Of a DNA stretch of 64,000 nt, positions 26,611 to 34,290 are shown one piece after another. The DNA comes from CAZUWH01 sp964624075. Lineage in GTDB: Bacteria; Pseudomonadota; Alphaproteobacteria; Rhodospirillales; Rhodospirillaceae. Under the pieces are notes generated by a model. The model did no database searches and was not told where the DNA came from. It saw only the letters and a list, made by a program, of their open reading frames with translations. The stretch spans positions 51,320-115,319 of the forward strand of contig CAZUWH010000005.1 in NCBI GenBank assembly GCA_964624075.1, in the 5' to 3' direction. The stretch's first letter is position 1. Each line of letters begins with the position of its first letter. Made by a program: the position numbers and the translations under genes.

Positions 26611-27010
26611 CCGTTTCTGCCCTCCCTTTGATGGGAAACTTTTGGTGGTATGCACGGAAAGTTGGTAAACGTCAAAGTTCCTGACGGCACACTATCCTTC
26701 CTTCCGGGTTACGGAAGGCGTATCTTACTTGCTAGTTTGGTGGGTCCGAGCGTGTCCCAAGGCGGGTCACCTCTAGAAGATCCCCTCCCCCAGGGGGAGG
26801 GCTTGGTTATAGGAGTGTATACCTTTACCAGCTTGCCACGTGGGCAGTTACCTTCGTTCTTTACGATTTGTTTTTGCTGGAGGAAAACATGGAATAGGGT
26901 TTAGCCCTTTATAGCTGCAGAAGCCTCGCGTGCGTTGCCGGACGTTTCCGGCAGCGGGGTACCGCGGTGGCAAAGGGTGAGGACGGGTGAACATCCCCGC
27001 ATGTGACTCC
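26611..27010. other. Intergenic region with second-type dispersed repeat
   Basis: Around 26775-26850 lies CCCTCCCCCAGGGGGAGGG followed by CTTGGTTATAGGAGTGTATACCTTTACC. A similar motif stands near 31330-31390 (other strand) and 31917-31980. No gene is supported. Confidence 0.5.
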
Positions 27011-27535
27011 ATGGATGACGCTCGCGATGCCTTTCACCCGGCCCATCACCTGCTGGCGGGGTTGCGCGTCGAGCTGGATTAGGCGACACAGGAACTGGAG
27101 AAAGCCAACAGAACAACCCTGGCCGACCTTGGAATGGCATTGAACAGCACCTTATACCACGCCAACATAGCAAACAGCGACCCAGCGCAGGCAGCCATTT
27201 TGTTACAGAAACGGGAAATCGAGGAAGCCGGACTGCATATTGGTACCCTCTGCGATCTGCACTGCATCACCCGGCAACGTTTCCATCGCATGGAACGTGC
27301 CTACGAGATTGCCCACCAATACAACCTCTTATCTGTTATTTGTGTCAGCCTTCGCAACCTGTTGCTGGGCCCGCAGGTCAATCTGCGGCGGCGGCCGGAA
27401 ATTCGTGCAGTCATGCAGGCCGTTGTGGCAGCGTTGCACAGATATTGCTGGGAAAGCCCTTCTGACGCCAACGATACAGCCATTCGCACGGCATTGCTGG
27501 CTTTTGATACCCTTATAGCTCAGTCCAAGCTATGA
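27011..27535 (+). pseudogene. Unknown protein before cheZ, 174 codons with one in-frame TAG
   Basis: ATG at 27011 (MDDARDAFHPAHHLLAGLRVELD) is in frame with ATQELEKANRTTLADLGMALNS and the open frame to TGA 27533-27535. It is broken only by TAG at 27080-27082. The product would be helical: AAILLQKREIEEAGLHIGTLCDLHCITRQRFHRMERAYEIAHQYN, RRRPEIRAVMQAVVAALHRYC. I do not recognise it. Its stop overlaps the ATG of cheZ (ATGA), so the pair formed an operon with a role in chemotaxis or motility (inference). A downstream start at ATG 27134 would leave a shorter product. Confidence 0.55.
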
Positions 27536-28116
27536 GCACGGACCCTTTAAGAATGGCCGGCAGTAGGGACGGACTTATGAATCATATGGTCAGCTCAATG
27601 CCATACGCGCAGAAATCGCTAAGCTCTATGATTATCTGCAACGAATCAAGCGTGAAATCGCTTCGATCAAACATCTCCGATCAGAAATCGATCCCTTCAC
27701 CAAGGTTGCTGATCAACTGACAGCCATTGTGGCTGCCACCGAGGAGGCCAGCAATACCATCACGGAGTCGTCTGAGCTCATCCATGGGGTGGTGGCTGAG
27801 GTGGATACAGTGGTGCGCTATCCCGAGGCCCAGGCACATCGCCACCAGATCAAAGATACCGTCAACCGCATCTTCGAAACCTGTGCCTTTCAGGATCTCA
27901 CCGGCCAGCGCATTTCTAAGATCATCAAAACCATGAACCTGATCGAGGGAACCATCGTCTCCCTAATTGTGATCGTGGGAGTCAATAAACGTCGTTCCCC
28001 TGCCCATCAGGGCCGGCGGGCGGAACCCGCTCAAAGAGAATGAAGGGGTTGGTCTGTACGGCCCCTCAGGGGATAGAGGCGTATCGCAAGCAGATATTGA
28101 CAAGCTGTTTGATTAA
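27532..28116 (+). pseudogene. cheZ: Chemotaxis phosphatase CheZ, frameshifted
   Basis: Three frames together give an alphaproteobacterial CheZ: TYESYGQLNAIRAEIAKLYDYLQRIKREIASIKHLRSEIDPFTKVADQL, then TAIVAATEEASNTITESSELIHGVV and the CheZ signature RIFETCAFQDLTGQRISKIIKTMNLIEG. The tail VSQADIDKLFD, the CheY-binding end, is in another frame and stops at 28114-28116. Frame changes lie near 27555 and 28020, and an in-frame TAG is at 27564-27566. CheZ dephosphorylates CheY-P and so sets flagellar switching. No other che or flagellar gene is in the window. Confidence 0.85.
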
Positions 28117-28524
28117 GACAGCCGTCCCAGTGTTCGGCTCCTGCCGGAATCAGGGCGGTAGGGATGACATCATGCTTCCCGGTGCAGAGCCATCTGTCAG
28201 TTCCTGAACACACCGTCTGTCCCGGCCTTCCTCCTCCCGACGAACCTCCCCAGGCGGACCCTTTATCTCTTCCAGTGGGATTCNNNNNNNNNNCCCCCCC
28301 CCCCCCCGGCTGGCAGACCCCTTCTCCCTTGATAGGGGATGGTTTGGGTGTTAGTAATATTGACGAGAGTCTAAAACTGTTTATTCTCGTGGTGATCACG
28401 ATCCATGGCCAACGGGCATCCAGACGGATGCATCACCCCCACCCAACCCTCCCCCACGTTCCCGCGTTCTGGACGGACGCCGTGATGCCAATGTATGAAC
28501 ACAGACATTGGCCTGCCCCGAGGA
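28117..28524. other. Spacer with assembly gap and repeat fragments
   Basis: It contains ten N (28284-28293), a 14-C run (28294-28307) and a partial copy of the dispersed repeat near 28430-28460. No gene is supported. Confidence 0.6.
28284..28293. other. Assembly gap (10 N)
   Basis: Ten N directly precede a 14-C homopolymer. The true sequence and the distance across it are unknown, so the neighbourhood may be mis-joined. Confidence 0.99.
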
Positions 28525-30093
28525 TCAGATCCCCGGCGGGAACACGTGCACGACCGCACGCTTCCACCAGTGGCCGGTCACGGCCCGGGTATCCGGATCG
28601 GTGAAACGGTAACGGTAGAGAACTCTCCGCACCCACCGTGGCCGACTGCCGAAGAAGGGATCACGTGCCAAGAGAGCCGTCACGGTCCGGTTGCCGCGCA
28701 AAAGGTGACCTGGAAGGACGCGGGATGCAACCGCCTCCGCGGCCGCGTCTCCCCGGGTGGCAGCCACCATCAGCCGATCCAGACGCGGCTGGTGGAGAAC
28801 GGTCAGCGGCGGGCGGATTTCTAACTCACCCGGTTTATAGGCAAAGATATAAGACCGCCAATGTATACCGTCATTGGACCCTTCCACCGCTAGTTCCAGA
28901 CGCTCTGAAGGCGTGGCCGGCCACAGGGCATGGGCTTTTTTGTAGGCATTCACCAGATGAAACGGCTGCACGGCCGCCATGAACGTCGCCAGAGGGGGCG
29001 GCGCGTGATGTCCGGACAAGGCTTCTAGGATCTGCACACCACCGACGATCCCTGCTATCCCCGCCATCCCCGCGACCAGTGGCGCCCGTCCCCATCCCCC
29101 CCGCACCGGAGGGCGCCATGGGAAGAGCATGTGCAGTAGCGGCCAGGGCACCACCCGTTTTAGGGCCCGGTCATCGAACAGCAGCACATACAAGGCAAGA
29201 ACAAGAACGTTCACCAGGCCATGGTTGCCGGTTAGCAGCAGTCCACCCTGCACGGCGATGAGGGCCCAGGCGGTGAGAAAGCGCGGTCCGCGCGGCAGGA
29301 ACAGAAAGAATGCGCCCACCAGCTCGGTAAACAGAATGATGCCGCCTGCCGCGTGCAGGACCGACTCCGGCCAGTGATGCGCAAGCCATGCTCCCACGTG
29401 CGGCAGAGGTTGGGTTTCGAAAAAATAGTCCAGAGCCGTCAGGTCCGTCCATCCCTGCCCGGCGTTCTGCCCGAGGACCTTGGCCGCACCGGACAGGAAC
29501 AGCAACCGGAACATGAGCCAGCGGTACAGCCTGATCACGGACGTACCCCAGACCAGAAAGATGGCCAGGAATCCTGCCTCCAGAAGCAGGTGATCGCCCG
29601 TGTCATCCATGAAGAGCGGTGCCGTATGCATCAGGGACAGATACAGCACAAACAGCCCACCCAGACACAGCCGAGGTAGCATGTTGAAGAATAAGGCAAC
29701 CGCTAGGATACAGCCGAGCCAAGCTGCCCCCTCCAGCGTCGGACCGGACGCATCGAGCCAGAACAGGGTTGGATGCTGCCAGAAAGTTTCGCGACTCGCC
29801 AGCAGCATGTCTACCGCCGGCAGGAGCCCCTCAGGCCCGGCAAGACCGGCGATCTGTATGCCGATGGAAGCGAAGGCCGCGAGGTACACAAGGGCCAGCA
29901 GCCGCAGAAATAGGACTGCCACCAGCCGGTATTCGGCACGATGGTGGGGATGATCGGCATCCATGAACAAGGCTAGCCAGCGACCGACCTGAACCCGCAC
30001 TGGTAGTTCATGCCTGTTATAAGACAACTCTCTACCGTATTGCATTGCAATCGGTGCTGCCATGTTTTGTCTCGTTTCTTTCGGTTCGGTCAT
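28525..30093 (-). CDS. Lipase maturation factor (LMF1/TMEM112-like) membrane protein
   Basis: A 522-residue polytopic protein. After a short cytosolic start (HHRAEYRLV) about eight membrane helices can be seen between residues 50 and 340 (for example LFLRLLALVYLAAFASIGIQIAG and VLVLALYVLLF). The family-like segments are LFMDDTGDHLLLEAGFLAIFL, MFRLLFLSGAAKVLGQNAGQGWTDLTALDYFFETQPLPH and TGNHGLVNVL. The soluble C-terminal part (LELAVEGSNDGIHWRSYIFAYKPGEL ... HQPRLDRLMV ... VRRVLYRYRFTD) also matches. In animals LMF1 helps lipoprotein lipases fold; the bacterial role is unknown. Start ATG 30093 is directly preceded by a 16-G run in place of a normal binding site. Later starts (MAAP at 30063, MQYGREL) are possible. 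The frame is intact. Confidence 0.85.
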   Translation of the reverse strand: MTEPKETRQNMAAPIAMQYGRELSYNRHELPVRVQVGRWLALFMDADHPHHRAEYRLVAVLFLRLLALVYLAAFASIGIQIAGLAGPEGLLPAVDMLLASRETFWQHPTLFWLDASGPTLEGAAWLGCILAVALFFNMLPRLCLGGLFVLYLSLMHTAPLFMDDTGDHLLLEAGFLAIFLVWGTSVIRLYRWLMFRLLFLSGAAKVLGQNAGQGWTDLTALDYFFETQPLPHVGAWLAHHWPESVLHAAGGIILFTELVGAFFLFLPRGPRFLTAWALIAVQGGLLLTGNHGLVNVLVLALYVLLFDDRALKRVVPWPLLHMLFPWRPPVRGGWGRAPLVAGMAGIAGIVGGVQILEALSGHHAPPPLATFMAAVQPFHLVNAYKKAHALWPATPSERLELAVEGSNDGIHWRSYIFAYKPGELEIRPPLTVLHQPRLDRLMVAATRGDAAAEAVASRVLPGHLLRGNRTVTALLARDPFFGSRPRWVRRVLYRYRFTDPDTRAVTGHWWKRAVVHVFPPGI

Positions 30094-30099
30094 GATGGT

Positions 30100-30115
30100 C
30101 CCCCCCCCCCCCCCC
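30100..30115 (-). promoter_or_regulatory. G16 homopolymer at the ribosome binding position
   Basis: On the coding strand 16 G end six bases before the ATG (30093) of the LMF-like gene. The tract stands where the Shine-Dalgarno should be. Length changes there could alter translation, or it may be an assembly artefact. Confidence 0.5.
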
Positions 30116-30251
30116 TTGCTGGTGCGCATCCCGTATTTTTCACCATTGGCGGAACAGGTTCCACAGGGAAATGATGCGCTTGCGTCCCTCAAGACGGAGA
30201 CCATACAATGCCGGGGGAACAAGAAATGCAGGACGGGAGGCAGGGAAGGCC

Positions 30252-30779
30252 ATGGTCATTAGGCCGCCAACCCACGGAGTGATCCGCGCGGGAGTGCTGT
30301 TGCCGATAGCCTTACTGGCCGGGCTGGTGGCGGGTCTCGACTGGCCCGATGTGGGTCAGTCGATGCGGACACATTCTTGCTGCACAGCTCCATTCTCACC
30401 CGCTCCCTGATCGTGCCCTGGCTGGTTCTGGGGGCGTGACGCAGCGCAGAACCGCGCCATGTACTGGCGGGGATTGTCCGCCAGCATCGCCATTCATCTC
30501 GCGGCGGATCTGCTCTCACCGATGACGGGGTACGCCTTGATCCATTGGCTATTCCCACTGAGCAGAGCTCTGGGCGCCTGGCCATCACGCCTATGGATCG
30601 GTGGCAATGCCTGCCTAGGTCTGTGGTTGGCCCACCGCATCATCGGCGCCGGGCTTTTCAAGATTCTATCGACCGTCGGGGCAGCCTTGTATTATTCCAC
30701 CTTCCATGAACACAGCGTATTACCGGTCGTTGCTTCTGGTGCTCTCTACCTTCTTGTGGGTGGATGGCGATGGGCCTGA
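30252..30779 (+). pseudogene. YdjM/DUF457-type membrane metal-dependent hydrolase remnant
   Basis: Three frames give one membrane protein: HGVIRAGVLLPIALLAGLVAGLDWPDVGQ, then DTFLLHSSILTRSLIVPWLVLGA with a TGA, then QNRAMYWRGLSASIAIHLAADLLSPMTGYALIHWLFPLSRALG and LWIGGNACLGLWLAHRI. The DxxH-type pattern (LDWPD, HSSILTRS, IHLAADLLSP) matches the YdjM family of unknown substrate. Frame changes lie near 30360 and 30435. Its end overlaps the tail of bolA, which runs the other way. Confidence 0.65.
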
Positions 30780-31045
30780 AGGGTTGTGCCCAGGGGGGTC
30801 TGTTCTGCGCATGCTTCCTTGACTGCGGTGGTCAAAGCAAGCGCATGCAATGCGTCGCCCATTTTCCCTTGCAAGGCAGCGTAGACCATCTGATGCTGGT
30901 GGACACGCGTCTTACCTTTGAAGGCGGTCGAGGCTACGTATGCGGCGTAATGATCCCCATCGCCTGCTACGTCGGTGAGGGTGACATCGGCGTCGGGAAA
31001 CGCCTCCCGGAGCAGATGCTCAATCTCAGCAGCAGCCATTGCCAT
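30746..31045 (-). CDS. bolA: BolA family protein
   Basis: A 99-residue BolA-type protein with the start MAMAAAEIEHLLREAFPDADVTLTDVAGDGDHYAAYVASTAFKGKTRVHQHQMVYAALQGKMGDALHALALTTAVKE. The HxxHQMVYAALxGxM segment is the family core, and the histidine serves in shared cluster binding with a monothiol glutaredoxin. BolA/Grx pairs act in Fe-S handling. The last 22 residues (CAEQTPLGTTLQAHRHPPTRR) exceed the family and overlap the neighbouring pseudogene, which suggests that the original stop was lost. The start ATG 31045 has a good GGAGGACAC upstream. Confidence 0.9.
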   Translation of the reverse strand: MAMAAAEIEHLLREAFPDADVTLTDVAGDGDHYAAYVASTAFKGKTRVHQHQMVYAALQGKMGDALHALALTTAVKEACAEQTPLGTTLQAHRHPPTRR

Positions 31046-31623
31046 GACGTGTCCTCCCTGATGGCAACAAGACCTTTCCTCCATGACCGAAGGGGGAACG
31101 AAAGTTGGAGACCTCTGTAAATCCAAAAAGCCCACGAAAGCTTATCCTCGCACAGGCGGGGGCGGGAATCCATGTTTATCTGCACGCCATGGATGATCGC
31201 TTGCGCGGGCATGATGGTCATGAGAGGTATCCAGTTTCAATGCTACCTGTCATACATATCTCGCATATATTGACTTTTCCGCTTCAATCAATGCCTCAGC
31301 GGTTTGGCAGCGCCGATGGAGAAAGGCGACAGGGCAATCGGGTGAAGGTATATAGTCTCGCAACCACGCTCCCATCCCTGGATGGGGAAGGTGGTCTTTC
31401 CTGGGACGGGGTCCCGTCGGGAGAGGATCGAGGGGGGCATGAGGCCCTCCGCCTGGAACTTATCAGCCCTCCCCCTAGATTGGGGGAGGGTTGGGTGGGG
31501 GTGGATGTTGCCATCTGGACGCTGCCTGCCGCTGGCCAGGGGGCGTGACCACCACAAGACCCTTCTTATATAACCCGGTGCTTGACAGAAGCCACCCTGC
31601 CGCCTCATGATTAGTCCCGCGTC
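31046..31623. other. Intergenic region with dispersed repeats
   Basis: At about 31330-31390 is the second-type repeat and at 31420-31550 a long copy of the first type (GGCCCTCCGCCTGGAACTTATCAGCCCTCCCCC ... GGTTGGGTGGGGGTGG ... CTGCCGCTGGCCAGGGGGCGTGACC). No gene is called. Confidence 0.6.
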
Positions 31624-31699
31624 GGGGCCGTAGCTCAGTCGGGAGAGCGTCTCGTTCGCAATGAGAAGGTCAGGGGTTCGATTCCCCTCGGTTCCACCA
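31624..31699 (+). tRNA. tRNA-Ala (anticodon CGC)
   Basis: The full cloverleaf can be traced: acceptor GGGGCCG/CGGTTCC, D-arm GCTCAGTCGGGAGAGC, anticodon arm TCTCG-TTCGCAA-TGAGA with CGC, T-arm AGGGG-TTCGATT-CCCCT and an encoded CCA. It reads the codon GCG. The frame of a long ORF on the other strand is accidental. Confidence 0.95.
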
Positions 31700-32095
31700 G
31701 GGACGTCAAGGGATCAGGCTGAATCAGCCTGACCCTTCTTCCGTTCCGGCAATCATTCATGCCCCGCGACCGCCTGGCACAAAGCCCTCCGTGCGGTATC
31801 TTGCATGTGAAAGAGTCTGTCCGATGCGGGGCGGTGTGAATTCTATGATGAAAATTGCGACTCAGAAACCCAGGGCAATTGGGCGACGGGCAGGATTGCG
31901 AACGATACGATGAACGCCTTCCCCTGATCCAGGGGGAGGGCCTGGTCATGGGAATATCCTGCTTCACCCGATTACCCTGCCCGGAAACCTGTGGACTTGT
32001 GACACCGGGTGCACAAGAGTGACATGCCTGCCCTTCGCGTTGCGAAAGGTCGCGCGGTGGGAAGAAGGTCAATCCGTGCGCAACGGGGGATAGTA
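31700..32095. other. Spacer before ubiG with second-type repeat copy
   Basis: At 31917-31980 is CTTCCCCTGATCCAGGGGGAGGGCCTGGTCATGGGAATATCC, related to the motif at 26775. No gene is supported. Confidence 0.5.
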
Positions 32096-32929
32096 ATGAC
32101 CATTCTGGCAACCCTGAAAACGGTTCTTGGCGATTCGGCCCGGCGCGGGACGGAAGCAGCCCGAACAAATCCTACCAACATCCCGCCAGGGGAAGCCACC
32201 GTTTCGGTAACGGAACTAGCCAAATTTAAGGCTATGGCCGAAAGCTGGTGGGACCCGGACGGCAAGTTCAAACCGCTGCACCGCTTCAACCCGGTTCGAA
32301 TCCGTTACATACGCGATCACCTGGCGGCCCACCTCGGCCGCGATGCGGTCGTGCCCCAGCCCTTCACGGGGCTCTCCCTGCTTGACATCGGCTGCGGCGG
32401 CGGATTGCTGTCTGAGCCCATGGTCCGTCTGGGGTTCTCTGTCGCTGGCATCGACGCATTGGACAGGAACATTCAGGTAGCCAAACTCCATGCCACCGGT
32501 GTGGGTCTTGCCATAGACTACCGCCACACGACCGTCGAGCGGTTGGCAGCCGAAGGCGCCTCTTTCGATGCAGTTCTGAACATGGAAGTGGTCGAGCACG
32601 TGGCCAATCAGTCCCTGTTCCTGACCACGGCGGCAGCCCTGGTTGCACCAGGCGGGGTGATGGTGGTCGCAACCTTGAACCGCACGCCCAAATCGTTTCT
32701 GCTGGCCAAGATCGGCGCCGAATATATCCTGCGTTGGCTGCCGGCCGGAACCCATGACTGGCGGCGATTCGTGCGGCCCTCGGAACTGGCGGCTGGGTTG
32801 CGGGGGGGAGGGCTTATCGTAACCGAAGTCAAGGGGATGCGCTACGTTCCGTTCCTTGATGAATGGCGCTTGAGCGATGACCTTGATGTCAATTATTTCA
32901 TGGTCGCCGTGCGGAAAAAGTCGAACTGA
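32096..32929 (+). CDS. ubiG: Ubiquinone O-methyltransferase UbiG
   Basis: A class I SAM methyltransferase, 277 residues. The UbiG part begins TVSVTELAKFKAMAESWWDPDGKFKPLHRFNPVRIRYI. Motif I is LLDIGCGGGLLSEPMVRLG and further motifs are VAGIDALDRNIQVAKLHA, FDAVLNMEVVEHVAN and GGVMVVATLNRTPKSFLLAKIGAEYILRWLPAGTHDW. It methylates the ring hydroxyl groups (C5 and C6) in ubiquinone synthesis. The N-terminal 35 residues (to NIPPGEA) exceed E. coli UbiG; ATG 32096 follows GGGATAGTA, so a shorter start near 32200 cannot be excluded. It converges with the phasin gene across a shared hairpin. Confidence 0.95.
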   Translation: MTILATLKTVLGDSARRGTEAARTNPTNIPPGEATVSVTELAKFKAMAESWWDPDGKFKPLHRFNPVRIRYIRDHLAAHLGRDAVVPQPFTGLSLLDIGCGGGLLSEPMVRLGFSVAGIDALDRNIQVAKLHATGVGLAIDYRHTTVERLAAEGASFDAVLNMEVVEHVANQSLFLTTAAALVAPGGVMVVATLNRTPKSFLLAKIGAEYILRWLPAGTHDWRRFVRPSELAAGLRGGGLIVTEVKGMRYVPFLDEWRLSDDLDVNYFMVAVRKKSN

Positions 32930-32992
32930 CCGCAAAGTGCAAGGCACCTACCGGCTGAGGGGGTCTCATGGGCGCGGGGACCGGAGGCAAAA

Positions 32993-33018
32993 GCGGCTGC
33001 TCCTTTCGGAACAGCCGC
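32993..33018. terminator. Bidirectional terminator between ubiG and phasin genes
   Basis: Stem GCGGCTG/CAGCCGC extended by TCC/GGA with one mismatch and a TTTC loop. On the minus strand it is followed by TTTT, as expected for termination of the phasin transcript. Confidence 0.65.
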
Positions 33019-33069
33019 CTTGCTATCAGGTAGCCTTTAGGGAGATTGATTCAAGGTGATCACACAGAC

Positions 33070-33543
33070 TCAGCCCTTGTTACTGGCATGCGTGACGGTC
33101 TGCCTGACCTCGTCCATGACCTGACCAAGACGGACATTCAACAGCTCGAACACTTCGCTGTTGGATTTTGCCACCATCTCGGACAATTCACGCATATTGG
33201 CAACGGCGCGCTCGAAGGCTTCCTTGGCGAGCGCGGTTTGCTTGGCGAGCTTCTCTTGCGGCGAGATGGTTGTGGCCATCCCTTGGGTAGCTCCGGCGAC
33301 TTCCTGCATGGTCTGGCGCAGGATTTCGGTCTGCCGCTTCATCATAGCCTGCACGCCTTCGAACGCCAACCGGTTGGCGTTGGCCAAGGCTTCGATATTC
33401 TTGCGCTGGCTGCTCAGGATGGCCTCTATGTCCACGCCAGGTATCTTGAATTCACTCATCATCTTGGTGACGTCCATCATCTTGGTGACGTCCATCATCT
33501 TGGTGATATCGAAATCGAAAACGTTGTCAGACTGCTTGCTCAT
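33070..33543 (-). CDS. Phasin family protein (PHB granule surface)
   Basis: A 157-residue helical protein. The phasin core reads IPGVDIEAILSSQRKNIEALANANRLAFEGVQAMMKRQTEILRQTMQEV, followed by KLAKQTALAKEAFERAVANMRELSEMVAKSNSEVFELLNVR. Phasins coat polyhydroxyalkanoate granules in the cytoplasm and control their size. The N-terminal part holds a repeated hexapeptide (TKMMDV) from an 18-bp tandem repeat at 33457-33510. ATG 33543 follows GGAGGACAAGCC. The gene fits with phbB elsewhere in the window. A TetR-type regulator lies upstream on the same strand. Confidence 0.9.
   Translation of the reverse strand: MSKQSDNVFDFDITKMMDVTKMMDVTKMMSEFKIPGVDIEAILSSQRKNIEALANANRLAFEGVQAMMKRQTEILRQTMQEVAGATQGMATTISPQEKLAKQTALAKEAFERAVANMRELSEMVAKSNSEVFELLNVRLGQVMDEVRQTVTHASNKG
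33457..33510. repeat. 18-bp tandem repeat in the phasin gene, three units
   Basis: Units at 33457-33474 and 33475-33492 are identical (CATCATCTTGGTGACGTC) and the third (33493-33510) differs in two bases. They code for (TKMMDV)2 and DITKMM, keeping the frame. Confidence 0.85.
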
Positions 33544-33588
33544 TGGCTTGTCCTCCACGTGCTCCCTGCTTGATGCTGCGGTGCAACA

Positions 33589-33858
33589 CTAGTCCCGTTG
33601 CACGGTTGCGTCAAGTTTAATTTTGCAGTGCACAAAATACCCTTGCGGGTGCATTGGCGCTTCCCGGCGCGCCATATCCCGTATAGGCTGCTCATAGTAT
33701 GACAATCGGCCACACCACAGAACTTCGGCCAGAGCGCCTTTCCGCCGAAGAGCCTTGTCAAGGGCCGCCATCGTACGGCCCATGTCTGTACTGTCGTCAT
33801 TAAGCCATGTGCGGAAGGCCTCCCTGAACGCCGGGCTGACGTCAATGACCCGCAACAA
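33589..33858 (-). CDS. Conserved hypothetical, about 89 aa, TTG start
   Basis: The frame follows directly after the TAA of the TetR-type gene (TAATTG). It reads LRVIDVSPAFREAFRTWLNDDSTDMGRTMAALDKALRRKGALAEVLWCGRLSYYEQPIRDMARREAPMHPQGYFVHCKIKLDATVQRD. The composition is protein-like and I remember similar small proteins in alphaproteobacteria, but no function. No ATG is available at the start; TTG 33858 or the next TTG would be used, probably by coupling with the gene before. It lies upstream of the phasin gene on the same strand. Confidence 0.55.
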   Translation of the reverse strand: MLRVIDVSPAFREAFRTWLNDDSTDMGRTMAALDKALRRKGALAEVLWCGRLSYYEQPIRDMARREAPMHPQGYFVHCKIKLDATVQRD

Positions 33859-34290
33859 TTATCTTGCCCCTGCATTGCTCCCTCCTGCTGCTTCCAGGGT
33901 CAGGGTCATCGATTGCACCAGCCGTGATATTCCCCACAGGGCCGCAAGGGGATCTCTCCTGAGATCGCGCTGGAGCACGCGCATGGCAGGCTTGTATGGA
34001 TTGAGGGCATCGAAACGCCGCATCAGCAAGGCAAACAGACGATCCCACTTGTTTTCATCTTCTGTAAATTCTGCAAAAGTCCCGACTTCCTCCAGCATGG
34101 CCTGCTCAACGACCTCCGTCAGTGCCGGCAGAAGAGCTGCCCTCAGGGGCAAGATGGCATGAAGATCAGTCAGGGACAGCCCCGTCTGCTCGGCGACTTC
34201 TCGCATGGACCAGGCTTGACGGCCGTGTTCAGCCACTAGTTCCAGTGCTGTGGAGACAACCAAGTATTTCAGCTCCATGTCGTTGACCAT
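33859..34290 (-). CDS. TetR/AcrR-type transcriptional regulator
   Basis: A 143-residue protein. The N-terminal HTH is ALELVAEHGRQAWSMREVAEQTGLSLTDLHAILP, typical for TetR proteins with the recognition helix around LSLTDLHA. The C-terminal helical part is FTEDENKWDRLFALLMRRFDALNPYKPAMRVLQRDLRRDPLAALWGISRLVQSMTLTLEAAG, which resembles COQ9-like regulators of Rhodospirillales. ATG 34290 has GGAGGCACC upstream. The ligand is unknown. The location upstream of a phasin gene suggests control of PHB or fatty acid genes (inference). Confidence 0.75.
   Translation of the reverse strand: MVNDMELKYLVVSTALELVAEHGRQAWSMREVAEQTGLSLTDLHAILPLRAALLPALTEVVEQAMLEEVGTFAEFTEDENKWDRLFALLMRRFDALNPYKPAMRVLQRDLRRDPLAALWGISRLVQSMTLTLEAAGGSNAGAR

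Noticed and set aside
26640..26904. 84-codon plus-strand frame after sdhB
   Set aside because: It reads through a dispersed repeat and has no motif.
31635..32168. Minus-strand frame of 177 codons ending in SLVEPRGIEPLTFSLRTRRSP
   Set aside because: Its last part is the known false translation across a tRNA 3' end (tRNA-Ala here) that appears in many databases.
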